NCBI GenBank assembly: GCA_910576995.1
Contig: CAJTLC010000011.1
Location: 1 to 64,000 of the forward strand
Direction of reading: 5' to 3'
DNA length: 64,000 nt
Source: an uncultured Ruminococcus sp.
GTDB taxonomy: Bacteria; Bacillota; Clostridia; Oscillospirales; Ruminococcaceae
Within the stretch, counting starts at the first letter, position 1. Each line of letters opens with the position of its first letter. The translations under genes were made by a program, and so were the position numbers. The notes under the pieces are model-generated. The model was not told where the DNA came from, did not search any database, and saw nothing but the letters and a program-made list of their open reading frames with translations. This document shows positions 16,855 to 25,612 of this stretch, piece by piece.

Positions 16855-17862
16855 CTAAAATACGGCGGCAGGCGATTCTATCTGTATGCAGCCGCGGCTT
16901 TTGAATTCGGGATATGCCCAGTTTACGGATTTTCCAAGAAGTTTGCGCAATGCAAGCACGGGAAGATTAATTTCAGAAGCAGCGCATGAAATCTGCAATC
17001 CGCCTGACATTCGGGGATTTATCTCCAGAATTACGGGTTCTCCTTTATACATACGATACTGAACGTTGAAAGGCATTTCGAAGTCGAAATATTTTGCGAG
17101 TTTCTCCGTTCGCTTCATAATTTCTTCGTCAAAACGAATTTCATAAAAACGGCTCGCGGTCTTATATCGGGGCAGCATGAGAAGTCCGTTTTCAGTTTTC
17201 AGACAATCAACGCTTACTTCGGGAGAATCAAGATAGGGCATCACAATTATTCGTTTGCCAAAATCATATTCGTCAGCTATCATATATGCCTGTTCCATCG
17301 TTATATGATACGGAGAATTATTATAAATATTTAACTTTGTATCATCGTCAATAATCCGAAACGTAACAGCCCCTTCGTCAACTGCAAGCTTATAGCAGGT
17401 ACGCACTCCGCACGATCTGGATTCTTCCAAAGCAGTTTTGAATTCATCGGCATTTTTACATGGAAAATAAGACGGCAGCATATATTCAAGACCACTATTT
17501 TTGATATATTCGTATGTTTCAATCTTATCATCGGTAATTTCCAGATGATTAGCATTCGTATTCGCAAAAAGTCTGATTCCCTGCGATTCGAAAAGTTTGG
17601 CATTCTTAACTATCTCTTTCAGCCCTCTGCGCGGCACAAAAACGTCTATGGAATGTTTTTTGCAAAAATCAAGGCAATATTCCGAATATCCGCTCTTATC
17701 CGCGTCATATTCTTCTTTGTACCACTCGTCGCATTGGAATTTATAGACGCAGTTCTCATTGCTGCTCGAACCGATGAATTCAGTATCCGTCCCGCATTCT
17801 CTCATCAGACGTATAAGATGATATGCCGTACTGAACCAATGATTAAACCAGATTCTGTTCAA
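16855..17862 (-). CDS. ATP-grasp ligase of the Ter biosynthetic module
   Basis: A 335-residue ATP-grasp protein. RIWFNHWFSTAYHLIRLM begins the N-terminal domain. The C-terminal MPFNVQYRMYKGEPVILEIN has the metal-binding E-x-N, followed by PRMSGGLQISC. Such enzymes form amide or peptide-like bonds through acyl phosphates. The start is a TTG at 17862 with AGGAGG 6 bases upstream; an ATG frame from 17883 lacks a site. It overlaps the aldolase gene by 20 bases. Confidence 0.85.
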   Translation of the reverse strand: MNRIWFNHWFSTAYHLIRLMRECGTDTEFIGSSSNENCVYKFQCDEWYKEEYDADKSGYSEYCLDFCKKHSIDVFVPRRGLKEIVKNAKLFESQGIRLFANTNANHLEITDDKIETYEYIKNSGLEYMLPSYFPCKNADEFKTALEESRSCGVRTCYKLAVDEGAVTFRIIDDDTKLNIYNNSPYHITMEQAYMIADEYDFGKRIIVMPYLDSPEVSVDCLKTENGLLMLPRYKTASRFYEIRFDEEIMKRTEKLAKYFDFEMPFNVQYRMYKGEPVILEINPRMSGGLQISCAASEINLPVLALRKLLGKSVNWAYPEFKSRGCIQIESPAAVF

Positions 17863-18820
17863 TTTTTTCCTCCTTGATACCAAAAAGCTCTCCCAGAATA
17901 AAGGTACGCTTCGCCCATTTTCTGTGAGTTTTTACTTCATTCATTCGCCTGCCGTCCGCACTTCCCTTTACGCCCAGCTCCTCTGACCAGAAAAGCACAG
18001 ATTTCGCGTCGTCAAAATCGCTTTTCGACGGTTTCAGACTTTCTGCAATAACAGGAATCTGACTTGGATGAATAGCTGTTTTACCGATAAAACCGTTAAG
18101 CCTGTCGAGTTCCAGTTCCTTTTCAAGACCTCGCTTCCATGCGTCGTCCGTGCCGTTATCATAGTATTCCCAGACAGGTCCGGAAACAACGTATTCATCA
18201 GAAAAAATATTGAGAATGTCAATAAGTATATCGCGTACAACGCCTATCTGATAAATATTCTGATCTATATTTCGGCGCAGACCGTATAAATTGCAAAAAT
18301 CATTTCCGCCTACACGGATGTTAAGTATAAGATCTTTCATCGGACGCATTTTATTTTTCAGTTCAACAAGATTTGCAGATCTGTTATGGCAGCTTGATAT
18401 CAGCGAACTTTCGAGAATAGGCATAATATATTTCGGCTCGCTGCTTCGGTTATTTATTTTTCGTGTAATGCGAAAGTAATCGTCTAAATTGCTTATATCA
18501 AATTTAGGCAGCACAAATCCTGTGAGTACAGATATATCGTCGCCGAGATAATCCGCCATGTATTCAAGGTGTGCAGGGGTTCTAACGCGAATGAAAAGCA
18601 GCGGAAGATTGAGTTCATTTTTCAGTTCTGAAAGAATTTTCTTTGTATTAGCTTCCGCTTCACTGAGAACTGAATCTGTTATGGAATCCTCCAGACACAA
18701 AACCAGAGATTTCAGGTTTGGAATAGCTTTTGATCTAAGTTTTTCGGCAATTTTTTTATCCGTTGCAGGGGTATATATAAGTCCCCCCAAGCAATATTTC
18801 AGATATTCCTTTTTTTCCAA
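17843..18820 (-). CDS. HpcH/HpaI (CitE-like) aldolase/lyase of the Ter module
   Basis: A 325-residue protein of the CitE/HpcH TIM-barrel family. SLVLCLEDSITDSVLSEAE holds the metal-binding acidic residue, PLLFIRVRTP the Arg, and GKTAIHPSQIPVI the usual C-terminal block. This clade is tied to Ter gene clusters. It starts at a TTG (18820) with GGGAGG 7 bases upstream. First gene of the five-gene biosynthetic operon. Confidence 0.85.
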   Translation of the reverse strand: MEKKEYLKYCLGGLIYTPATDKKIAEKLRSKAIPNLKSLVLCLEDSITDSVLSEAEANTKKILSELKNELNLPLLFIRVRTPAHLEYMADYLGDDISVLTGFVLPKFDISNLDDYFRITRKINNRSSEPKYIMPILESSLISSCHNRSANLVELKNKMRPMKDLILNIRVGGNDFCNLYGLRRNIDQNIYQIGVVRDILIDILNIFSDEYVVSGPVWEYYDNGTDDAWKRGLEKELELDRLNGFIGKTAIHPSQIPVIAESLKPSKSDFDDAKSVLFWSEELGVKGSADGRRMNEVKTHRKWAKRTFILGELFGIKEEKIEQNLV

Positions 18821-18910
18821 TTAAATTTCCTCCCGGATTATAAGCAGTTAAAGCCTGCCAAAATTCCATTCCCCATAATAATAATGATATAATACATAAT
18901 ACAAGCAAAC

Positions 18911-18937
18911 CGCACACACCTTAAAGCGATGTGTGCG
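18911..18937. repeat. Inverted repeat upstream of the Ter biosynthetic operon
   Basis: CGCACACA and TGTGTGCG are separated by 11 bases about 90 bases upstream of the aldolase gene. This could be an operator or part of a terminator; there is no T-run. The rest of 18821-19000 is A/T-rich with a possible minus-strand -10 near 18885 and no gene. Confidence 0.35.
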
Positions 18938-19000
18938 AATTACCTTTCGTAACTTATACCGGCAAGCGAGATTTTCGCGCAGTACAAGCTAATTAATTTT

Positions 19001-19187
19001 AGAACCTGTTCACATAGAAATTGTGTGCGGGTTTTCGAGCATAATTTTGACGAGTGCAAGGAGAAAAATCGAAAGAATACTGACGCGCCACGGGCGTTCC
19101 CTTCGGTCATATAGTGAGATTTTTCAACGCAGCAATCGGCAAAATTTGCCGAAAATACGTGCGGAATTTCCTATGTGGACAGGTTCT
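19001..19187. repeat. 187-bp terminal-inverted-repeat element (MITE-like)
   Basis: The left end AGAACCTGTTCACATAG matches the complement of the right end, AGAACCTGTCCACATAG. Interior blocks TTTTCGAGCATAATTTTGAC and GGCAAAATTTGCCGAAAA are shared with 49762-49925. It ends 4 bases from the ATPase stop codon. No coding potential. Confidence 0.75.
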
Positions 19188-19191
19188 TAAA

Positions 19192-21813
19192 TTATGCCTT
19201 TTTCTTTTCTGGCATTATCTTTGTAATAAGCTTTCTCACTATGTCTATCGGAATTACCATGAATGCAAGTCCGACGCATATAGCCCATGCTGTGGGAGTA
19301 AGACTTTCAACGCTGAGAACTTCGCCGCCGAATGTTACAAATATAAACTGGAGAGCAAAAATTCCGACCATTACAAGAATGAAATTTTTGTTTCTGCCGA
19401 TTCCGTGAAGAGGATTGAAATGAGACGTTCTCGCATTAAATCCGTTAAACGTGATAGCCATCATGAATGTTGCAAATACTGCGGATTTCAGATACATAAC
19501 ATCTACGTCGCCGAAAAGATCACGAAGGGGCGGGAAGAAGAGGATTCCAAGGCAGATGACTGTAATATAAACAGCGGAAATAATTATTTCGATCAACATA
19601 TCCTTGCTTATGATGCCTGCATTACGCGCTATCGGCTTTTCTTTCATGAATTCCTTCTCCGCAGGCTCGCTTCCAAAAGCGATAGCCGCAAGGGTATCCA
19701 TAGCAAGATTTACAAGAAGAAGCTGAACGACTGTGAGAATCACGCTGTGCTCCTTGCCGCCCATGAGAGGACCAATAAAGCATGTCAGAACAGCCGCAAC
19801 GTTTACAGTAAGCTGGAATATAAGGAATTTACGAATGCTCTTGAACATAGTTCGTCCATAAAGGATAGCTTTTTCAATAGAGAGGAAATTATCATCCATG
19901 ATAGTAATGTCGCCCGCGTCCTTTGCAACTTCCGTTCCGCTTCCCATAGCGAAGCCCACGTCGGCTTTTTTAAGCGCAGGTGAATCGTTTACGCCGTCGC
20001 CTGTCATACCGACAACATAGTCAAGTTCCTGAGCGACTCTTACAAGACGGCTCTTATCCATAGGAAGAGCGCGCGCAACAACACGAAGTCTGGGAAGAAT
20101 AGCTTTAAGTTCGTCATCGGTCTTTTCAGCCATTTCAGCGGAAGTCATTACAACATCGTCGGAACGCTCAACAAGACCTGCTTCCTTTGCGATAGCGGCG
20201 GCAGTTTCCTTTCGGTCGCCCGTAACCATTACAACCTGTATTCCGGCATTCTTAACTTCGCGGATAGCGTCGACAGCTTCTTTACGAACGTTATCGCGAA
20301 TGCTGAGAACGCATATAAGCGTAAGTCCCGATTCGTCATTTTCACCGTCAGCCATTGCAACCGCAAGAAGCCGCATCGAACGGCTTGCCTGAGAATCGCT
20401 GTATTCGGTAAGCTCTTTAGTGCTTGTAAGTTCCCTGCGATCTCCATTTTCATCCATATAATGAGTACATCTGTCGATTATCTTCTCGGCAGCTCCCTTA
20501 ACATAGGTAACGCATTTTCCGTCGCGAACGATAACTACGCTTGAGGATTTTTTATTAGAATCGAACGAATTAAACGTCTTAACTTCTGTTTTGGATTTTA
20601 TCTCCTCCTGATGAGCGTCTGCAACAAATTTCATAAGCGCGCGGTCTGTACTGTTTCCGCCTATGATATTTCCGTCGCTGACAGACGCGCTGTTATTTAC
20701 TCCGATTCCCACGATCATCTCGGAAGAAAGCGCAGCCGGTATTTTTTCGAATGAATCGTAACAATTTACATTTCCGGAAGCGATCTCCACAACTGAAAGC
20801 TTACCCTCTGTGATAGTACCCGTTTTATCGCTGAAAAGCAAACTAAGGCTTCCGGCAGTTTCAAGACCGTTGATCTTTCTGACAAGAACGTTGTCCTTTG
20901 CCATTTTAAGACTCTGGAATGAGAGCAGAATGGACGTAAGCATAGGCAGACCTTCAGGAACTGCGCATACGATAATAGTTACCGCAACTGTAATTGCATT
21001 CATTATAAGGCGAATCCACTCAAAAGCCGTATCGGGAATTTCGCCCGTAATAAGGCTCTTTGCAAGTACGCCTACAACGATACATATCGCGCCGATATAG
21101 CCGAATGTAGATATCTGTTTGGCAAGTTTTGCAAGCTTTAACTGAAGAGGAGTTTCGCGAGTATCTCCCTGAACTTCGAGTGCAAGCTCGCCAAACATGG
21201 TATTATCGCCTACAACTTTTACTTCAAAATGAGCCTCTCCGCTGCATACTACAGTACCGCGGTAGATATAGTATGGATTGAGCAGATCTTTTTTATCGTA
21301 AGTTTCACCATCCGGCAAAACGATCTTTTCTGCTTCTTCTGTCTCACCATTAAGAGCAGCCTGATCGACGGCGAGCTTACCCTCGACAATAACGCCGTCG
21401 GCAGGAATTTTATCGCCTGCCTGCAAATAAACGATATCGCCCACAACGACTTCCGTTACATGGATTTCCGTAAGCTTGCCGTCGCGTATTACCTTTGCAG
21501 TTTCTTTCGCAAGTTCCTCGGCTTTCAGAGCGGACGCCTTGCCCTCCTGCTTACTTTCGCTAACGGACGCAACTCCGTTTGCGATAAGGATCGCCACAAG
21601 AATTCCCGCAGGTTCAAACCATTCAGCCTGCCCAAGGAAAAAGAGTACCACCTGAACTACTAAAGCGACCAGCAGTATCATGATCATGGGATCTTTAAAG
21701 CCCTCAAGGATCTTTTTCCAGAGCGGATCAGACGGAATATCCGTCAAAACATTCGAGCCGTGCTTTTGCCTGCTTTCCTCGGCTTCCTTTGTTGTTAATC
21801 CTTTTAAATTCAT
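19192..21813 (-). CDS. Ca2+-transporting P-type ATPase (P2-type)
   Basis: An 873-residue P-type ATPase of the SERCA/PMCA-like group. Features in order: N-terminal cation-ATPase domain, actuator loop with AALNGETE, ICAVPEGLPM in M4, phosphorylation site LFSDKTGTITEG, hinge VGMTGDGVNDSPALKKADVG, and LLLVNLAMDTLAAIAFG in M6 with the Asn-Asp calcium ligands. It should export Ca2+ from the cytoplasm. ATG 21813 has AGGAGG 5 bases away, replacing a longer frame from 21861. Its place inside a cluster of Ca2+-binding TerD proteins suggests a shared role in divalent-ion homeostasis. Confidence 0.93.
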   Translation of the reverse strand: MNLKGLTTKEAEESRQKHGSNVLTDIPSDPLWKKILEGFKDPMIMILLVALVVQVVLFFLGQAEWFEPAGILVAILIANGVASVSESKQEGKASALKAEELAKETAKVIRDGKLTEIHVTEVVVGDIVYLQAGDKIPADGVIVEGKLAVDQAALNGETEEAEKIVLPDGETYDKKDLLNPYYIYRGTVVCSGEAHFEVKVVGDNTMFGELALEVQGDTRETPLQLKLAKLAKQISTFGYIGAICIVVGVLAKSLITGEIPDTAFEWIRLIMNAITVAVTIIVCAVPEGLPMLTSILLSFQSLKMAKDNVLVRKINGLETAGSLSLLFSDKTGTITEGKLSVVEIASGNVNCYDSFEKIPAALSSEMIVGIGVNNSASVSDGNIIGGNSTDRALMKFVADAHQEEIKSKTEVKTFNSFDSNKKSSSVVIVRDGKCVTYVKGAAEKIIDRCTHYMDENGDRRELTSTKELTEYSDSQASRSMRLLAVAMADGENDESGLTLICVLSIRDNVRKEAVDAIREVKNAGIQVVMVTGDRKETAAAIAKEAGLVERSDDVVMTSAEMAEKTDDELKAILPRLRVVARALPMDKSRLVRVAQELDYVVGMTGDGVNDSPALKKADVGFAMGSGTEVAKDAGDITIMDDNFLSIEKAILYGRTMFKSIRKFLIFQLTVNVAAVLTCFIGPLMGGKEHSVILTVVQLLLVNLAMDTLAAIAFGSEPAEKEFMKEKPIARNAGIISKDMLIEIIISAVYITVICLGILFFPPLRDLFGDVDVMYLKSAVFATFMMAITFNGFNARTSHFNPLHGIGRNKNFILVMVGIFALQFIFVTFGGEVLSVESLTPTAWAICVGLAFMVIPIDIVRKLITKIMPEKKKA

Positions 21814-21890
21814 TTTATCCTCCTTTTGCGAATTACCAGACAAATGCCCTGCAATCCACACTCTTTAAATAATCGGATCAAGAATACTTC

Positions 21891-23138
21891 TTAATCCTCT
21901 ATATCAACTCCGTAATCTTCACACAAGCGCCTGAGACCGGAATGATAACCCGAACCAATACAGCTAATCTTCCATGAATCGCTATATCTGTAAATTTCTG
22001 CCCCCACAATCGTTTTTTCACGCATAAGCCCGTCCATGGGAAAAATATATGTGTCTGCATTGTCGGTAACGATACGCAGCTTCGGGGATTTCACATGAAT
22101 AAAGCATTCCTCCGCATTATCGCCGTAGATCGACCAGCAAAACGCGATTTTTTTGATCTCCTGCGGAACTTTTTCAAGATCGACGGCAAAATGCGCCGAT
22201 TCTCCCTCGCCCGCTATCTGAACTGAATTTTCGGGTGAACTTGTATTTCCCCAAAAGATCATATCCTCGTCTTTCAGCGTTCTTCCGTTTTCATGCAGAA
22301 GAAACGCGTAGCCGTCGACGTCCATCCGCTTTTCAATATTATCGGCGATAAGCTGCAATTTGACCGATCGGACTTCTTTCCCAAAAGCTATGCGCTGTCC
22401 TCTCTGAAGCGGCTGAAAATTTTCATGAGAAGTATGCGGCGAAATAACTTCCGCGGGCGCAGTTTCCACGGAACGGTTTTTATTGTTATCAAATTCTGAT
22501 TCCGAACTTTTAGGAAAATGGAGTTCGGCAGCTTTTTCGCATTCAACACGCTCTTTCGAAGCGGACGCCGAAATGCAAACTTCCTTTCCGACTCCTTCAC
22601 CGCATTTGAAAATAAGCGAGCCAAAAATCGTAACTTCATCTCGAAGCGGTTCTACATCAACAGTAATTTCATTTTCGCCGGCGGACAGCCTTTCAGGAGC
22701 GATTGATATGCCGCTGACGGGATTTTCTATAACAGTATCTTCCGTGACCGTAAGCGAAAATTTGAATGAATTTCGAGAATTTGCAGGTATAATACCCAAA
22801 TCTATGCGATCAGGATATTGTGAAACAGATGTCAGCTTATTTCCGCGAATCATATCGCCGCGAACGATCACTCTGCTTAAATGCGTATCTTCGAGACAAT
22901 TCAGAATCGGAGGCATTCCTGCGGCAGAAGAAGTACGCTCTATTTTAAGATTTCTCAATTCCGTCTGTTCAGCGCTGATCTCCACGGATTCGGAATCGCC
23001 GCACACGATCACAGCACCGTTTCCTATCACGCGGCAAGGTCGGTCGATAAGCAGCGGTCCTTTGTATACCTTTGATTCAAGCGCAAGTTCATTGCAGCAG
23101 TCTTCGAATAATTCCTGTATAAGCTTCATGACGATCAA
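21891..23138 (-). CDS. TerD-domain protein with N-terminal beta-rich domain
   Basis: A 415-residue protein. The C-terminal 170 residues are a TerD domain (RRGQ-like LQRGQRIAFGKEV, EDMIFWGNTSSPENSVQIAG, GAEIYRYSDSWKISCIGSGY). The first 110 residues (YKGPLLIDRPCRVIGNGAVI and repeats of such strands) look like a right-handed beta-helix, followed by an Ig-like segment. No signal peptide. The start may be TTG 23138, overlapping the upstream stop as TTGA, or ATG 23129; neither has a strong ribosome site, so translation is probably coupled. Function unknown beyond membership in the Ter system. Confidence 0.75.
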   Translation of the reverse strand: MIVMKLIQELFEDCCNELALESKVYKGPLLIDRPCRVIGNGAVIVCGDSESVEISAEQTELRNLKIERTSSAAGMPPILNCLEDTHLSRVIVRGDMIRGNKLTSVSQYPDRIDLGIIPANSRNSFKFSLTVTEDTVIENPVSGISIAPERLSAGENEITVDVEPLRDEVTIFGSLIFKCGEGVGKEVCISASASKERVECEKAAELHFPKSSESEFDNNKNRSVETAPAEVISPHTSHENFQPLQRGQRIAFGKEVRSVKLQLIADNIEKRMDVDGYAFLLHENGRTLKDEDMIFWGNTSSPENSVQIAGEGESAHFAVDLEKVPQEIKKIAFCWSIYGDNAEECFIHVKSPKLRIVTDNADTYIFPMDGLMREKTIVGAEIYRYSDSWKISCIGSGYHSGLRRLCEDYGVDIED

Positions 23139-24334
23139 TCTTTAGTGCCATGAGTCCAGTTAAGTCCCCAGCCAAACGCCTGATCGGCATATCGCTGTCC
23201 GCGGAAGAATCTCACGATTTTCTCAACGCTTAGGGTATTATTAACATTTTCCAGATACGCGATCACGCAAAGAGGAAGATTGCTGCCGTATTCGTCCATT
23301 CGCACAATAATTTCGGGACTGCCGGGGCATTTCACGGTAACAACGCCGTCGGCTTGCTTCCAGTTTGCCGCGCCCTCATAAATATAAGTATAGATCAGAA
23401 TTCGTTTGATATACTGTATCATCTGACCGTTTATACGGAGATTTTCGCCGTTTGCGGAAGAACCCGAGCGATCGTCTCCGTCAAGGGCAATAAACGGAGG
23501 TCTTGTAAGCGAACCAAAAGTATTTCCAAGAGCCTGAATCGAACCTGCGTCGCCGTTTTTCAATTCATAAAGACAGCCGAGATCGAGATCGATCGGGCGC
23601 GCAAAAATGCCTTTGGGCTGCTTCCAGTTAAGATTTATGAGAACTTCGCCCAGTCCTGCACTGCCCTTAACAAGGTTAACTTTCTGACCTTTTACAAGAT
23701 TGATCTTTGCCGGCGGAGGAGGCGCAGCAGACTGCGGAGGTACGACAGGTCGAGGCGGCGGAGCGGCAGGTCTTGGAGGAGGCGCGGCAGGTCTTGGCGG
23801 CGGAGTCGGATTTGCAGGGGCTGATTCCTCACCTCCGTAAGCGCGCAGAAGATCGCCTAAGCCGCCGTTAAATCCGCGCGCGACCGCATTTATTCTCCAC
23901 ACGTCTTTCATATAAATTTCAACGCTGATTATCGCGCGTTCCTGCTGAAAATCGCTTCCGTTAAGCGCAAGTCTCAAAGCAGGCGTTCCGTTTTGTTTCA
24001 GAGTGAAAACATGAGAATTAATATTTCTCATAACACCGCTGCCGTCTATGCTCACGCTGAAAACGAGTTTCTGGATAGTCATGGGAATTCTGTTCAGATC
24101 AATCGTGAAAACCGCCGAGCCGTTACTTCCTCTGAATGAAATTTCATTTGCTGGCGACGCAGTTTGATTATAAAAAACCATGTAGCGATCATCGGAAAGT
24201 TTATCGTTTCCGTCAACTCCGAAGCAGCAGAAATCATAAACAGACGCTCCCGATATCTGCATTTCCGCTTCAATAGGACGATTTACGTCGATATACTTCT
24301 CAAGCTTATCACGCATTCCTCTTTGTAATTCCAT
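23135..24334 (-). CDS. Double TerD-domain protein (TerA-like) with Pro-rich linker
   Basis: A 399-residue protein. Residues 1-170 are a TerD-type domain (YDFCCFGVDGNDKLSDDRYM, GFNGGLGDLLRAYGG). A linker with several PPPRPAA units follows, then a second, more diverged TerD/TerA-like domain (KINLVKGQKVNLVKG, LIYTYIYEG). TerD domains bind Ca2+ and are thought to act near the membrane as sensor scaffolds. The N-terminal domain is nearly identical to that of the next gene upstream, pointing to recent duplication. GGGGG precedes the ATG. Confidence 0.82.
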   Translation of the reverse strand: MELQRGMRDKLEKYIDVNRPIEAEMQISGASVYDFCCFGVDGNDKLSDDRYMVFYNQTASPANEISFRGSNGSAVFTIDLNRIPMTIQKLVFSVSIDGSGVMRNINSHVFTLKQNGTPALRLALNGSDFQQERAIISVEIYMKDVWRINAVARGFNGGLGDLLRAYGGEESAPANPTPPPRPAAPPPRPAAPPPRPVVPPQSAAPPPPAKINLVKGQKVNLVKGSAGLGEVLINLNWKQPKGIFARPIDLDLGCLYELKNGDAGSIQALGNTFGSLTRPPFIALDGDDRSGSSANGENLRINGQMIQYIKRILIYTYIYEGAANWKQADGVVTVKCPGSPEIIVRMDEYGSNLPLCVIAYLENVNNTLSVEKIVRFFRGQRYADQAFGWGLNWTHGTKD

Positions 24335-24348
24335 TATTTTTCCCCCTT

Positions 24349-25611
24349 TTAGAGCATTCCTTTTCGTTTTATTTCATCAAGCCATTTTGGGAATTCATTT
24401 AGCAAGCGGCTGTATAACTCGCTGTTGGAAACTTTTCTAAAATCGTCAAGGGCAAAAAAATTAGCATTATCAACATATCTGCCCTTCATGGTATCAAGTT
24501 TTCTCAATATACCGTAATAACCACCGCCGATTCCGACAAATTGCCAGAAAATCGGCTTATTTGAAACCTTGCTCAATATTTTTTTGACTTTTCGCGGAGA
24601 CGGAAATGCACCGTCTGTTACAAATATAATATATGCGGGTATTCTTGTACGATCGTATTCCACACTTACTTCTTCAATAACATCCGCCGCATTTGTGCCG
24701 AATCCCAGACTTCCCATCAGCTCTTTCCAATTATTCGGAACAGCGGCAGTGTAATTATCAAGATTTATAGATTCCATTCTCTTTGAACGCGAACCATAAT
24801 ACCAGAAATCAAGTTCGCCGTCATCGTCAAACTGAACAGCAAGAGGAAGAATTTTATTAACTATCTGCTGAACCGTGCCGTCGCTGTATCTTTCGTCCAT
24901 TGAACCCGAAATATCCATAACCAGCGCAACTTTTGCAACAATTCCAAGCAAATTTCGCCTTTCCAGTTCAAGCGTCAAAGGTTTAGCAAGAGAAACAAGC
25001 TGCGGCGCTTTTTCAAGCTTCTTTTCGAGCGATATTTTCGCTAGCTGAAGAACTGTTGGGGCGACAATTCTCGGAGAAAGAATCTGACTTTCAGGAGCAG
25101 CTTCTACGCCTCCGTAAGCGCGTAAAAGATCGCCTAATCCGCCGTTAAATCCGCGCGCAACAGCATTTATCCTCCACACGTCTTTCATATAAATTTCAAC
25201 GCTGATTATTGCGCGTTCCTGCTGAAAATCGCTTCCGTTAAGCGCAAGGCGCAGAGCAGATATTCCGTTTTGTTTGAGCATGAAAACATGAGAATTAATA
25301 TTTCTCATAACTCCGCTTCCATCTATACTCACGGTGAAAACGAGTTTCTGGATAGTCATTGGAATTCTGTTCAAATCAATCGTGAAAACCGCCGAGCCAT
25401 TACCGCCTCTGTAAGCGATCTCATTTGCGGGCGACGCGGTCTGATTGTAGAAAACCATGTAACGATCATCTGAAAGCTTATTGTTTCCGTCAACTCCGAA
25501 GCAGCAGAAATCATAGACGGAAGTTCCCGATACCTGCAATTCCGCTTCAATAGGACGATTTACATCGACATACCTTTCAAGCCTATCGCGCATTCCCCTT
25601 TGCAGTTCCAC
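24349..25611 (-). CDS. TerD-vWA fusion protein (TerF-like) A
   Basis: A 420-residue protein. N-terminal TerD domain (1-170), a short linker, then a vWA domain with an intact MIDAS (VMDISGSMDERYSDG; later FVTDGAFPSPRK). It starts at GTG 25611, one base after the stop of the preceding gene. vWA-TerD fusions are typical of Ter islands and are thought to assemble complexes through metal-dependent contacts. It is one of three tandem paralogues. Confidence 0.85.
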   Translation of the reverse strand: MELQRGMRDRLERYVDVNRPIEAELQVSGTSVYDFCCFGVDGNNKLSDDRYMVFYNQTASPANEIAYRGGNGSAVFTIDLNRIPMTIQKLVFTVSIDGSGVMRNINSHVFMLKQNGISALRLALNGSDFQQERAIISVEIYMKDVWRINAVARGFNGGLGDLLRAYGGVEAAPESQILSPRIVAPTVLQLAKISLEKKLEKAPQLVSLAKPLTLELERRNLLGIVAKVALVMDISGSMDERYSDGTVQQIVNKILPLAVQFDDDGELDFWYYGSRSKRMESINLDNYTAAVPNNWKELMGSLGFGTNAADVIEEVSVEYDRTRIPAYIIFVTDGAFPSPRKVKKILSKVSNKPIFWQFVGIGGGYYGILRKLDTMKGRYVDNANFFALDDFRKVSNSELYSRLLNEFPKWLDEIKRKGML

Positions 25612-25612
25612 G

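Noticed and set aside
19114..19983. A 289-residue plus-strand frame across the 3' end of the ATPase gene
   Set aside because: Overlaps the ATPase and the terminal-repeat element; no protein family and no start signal.
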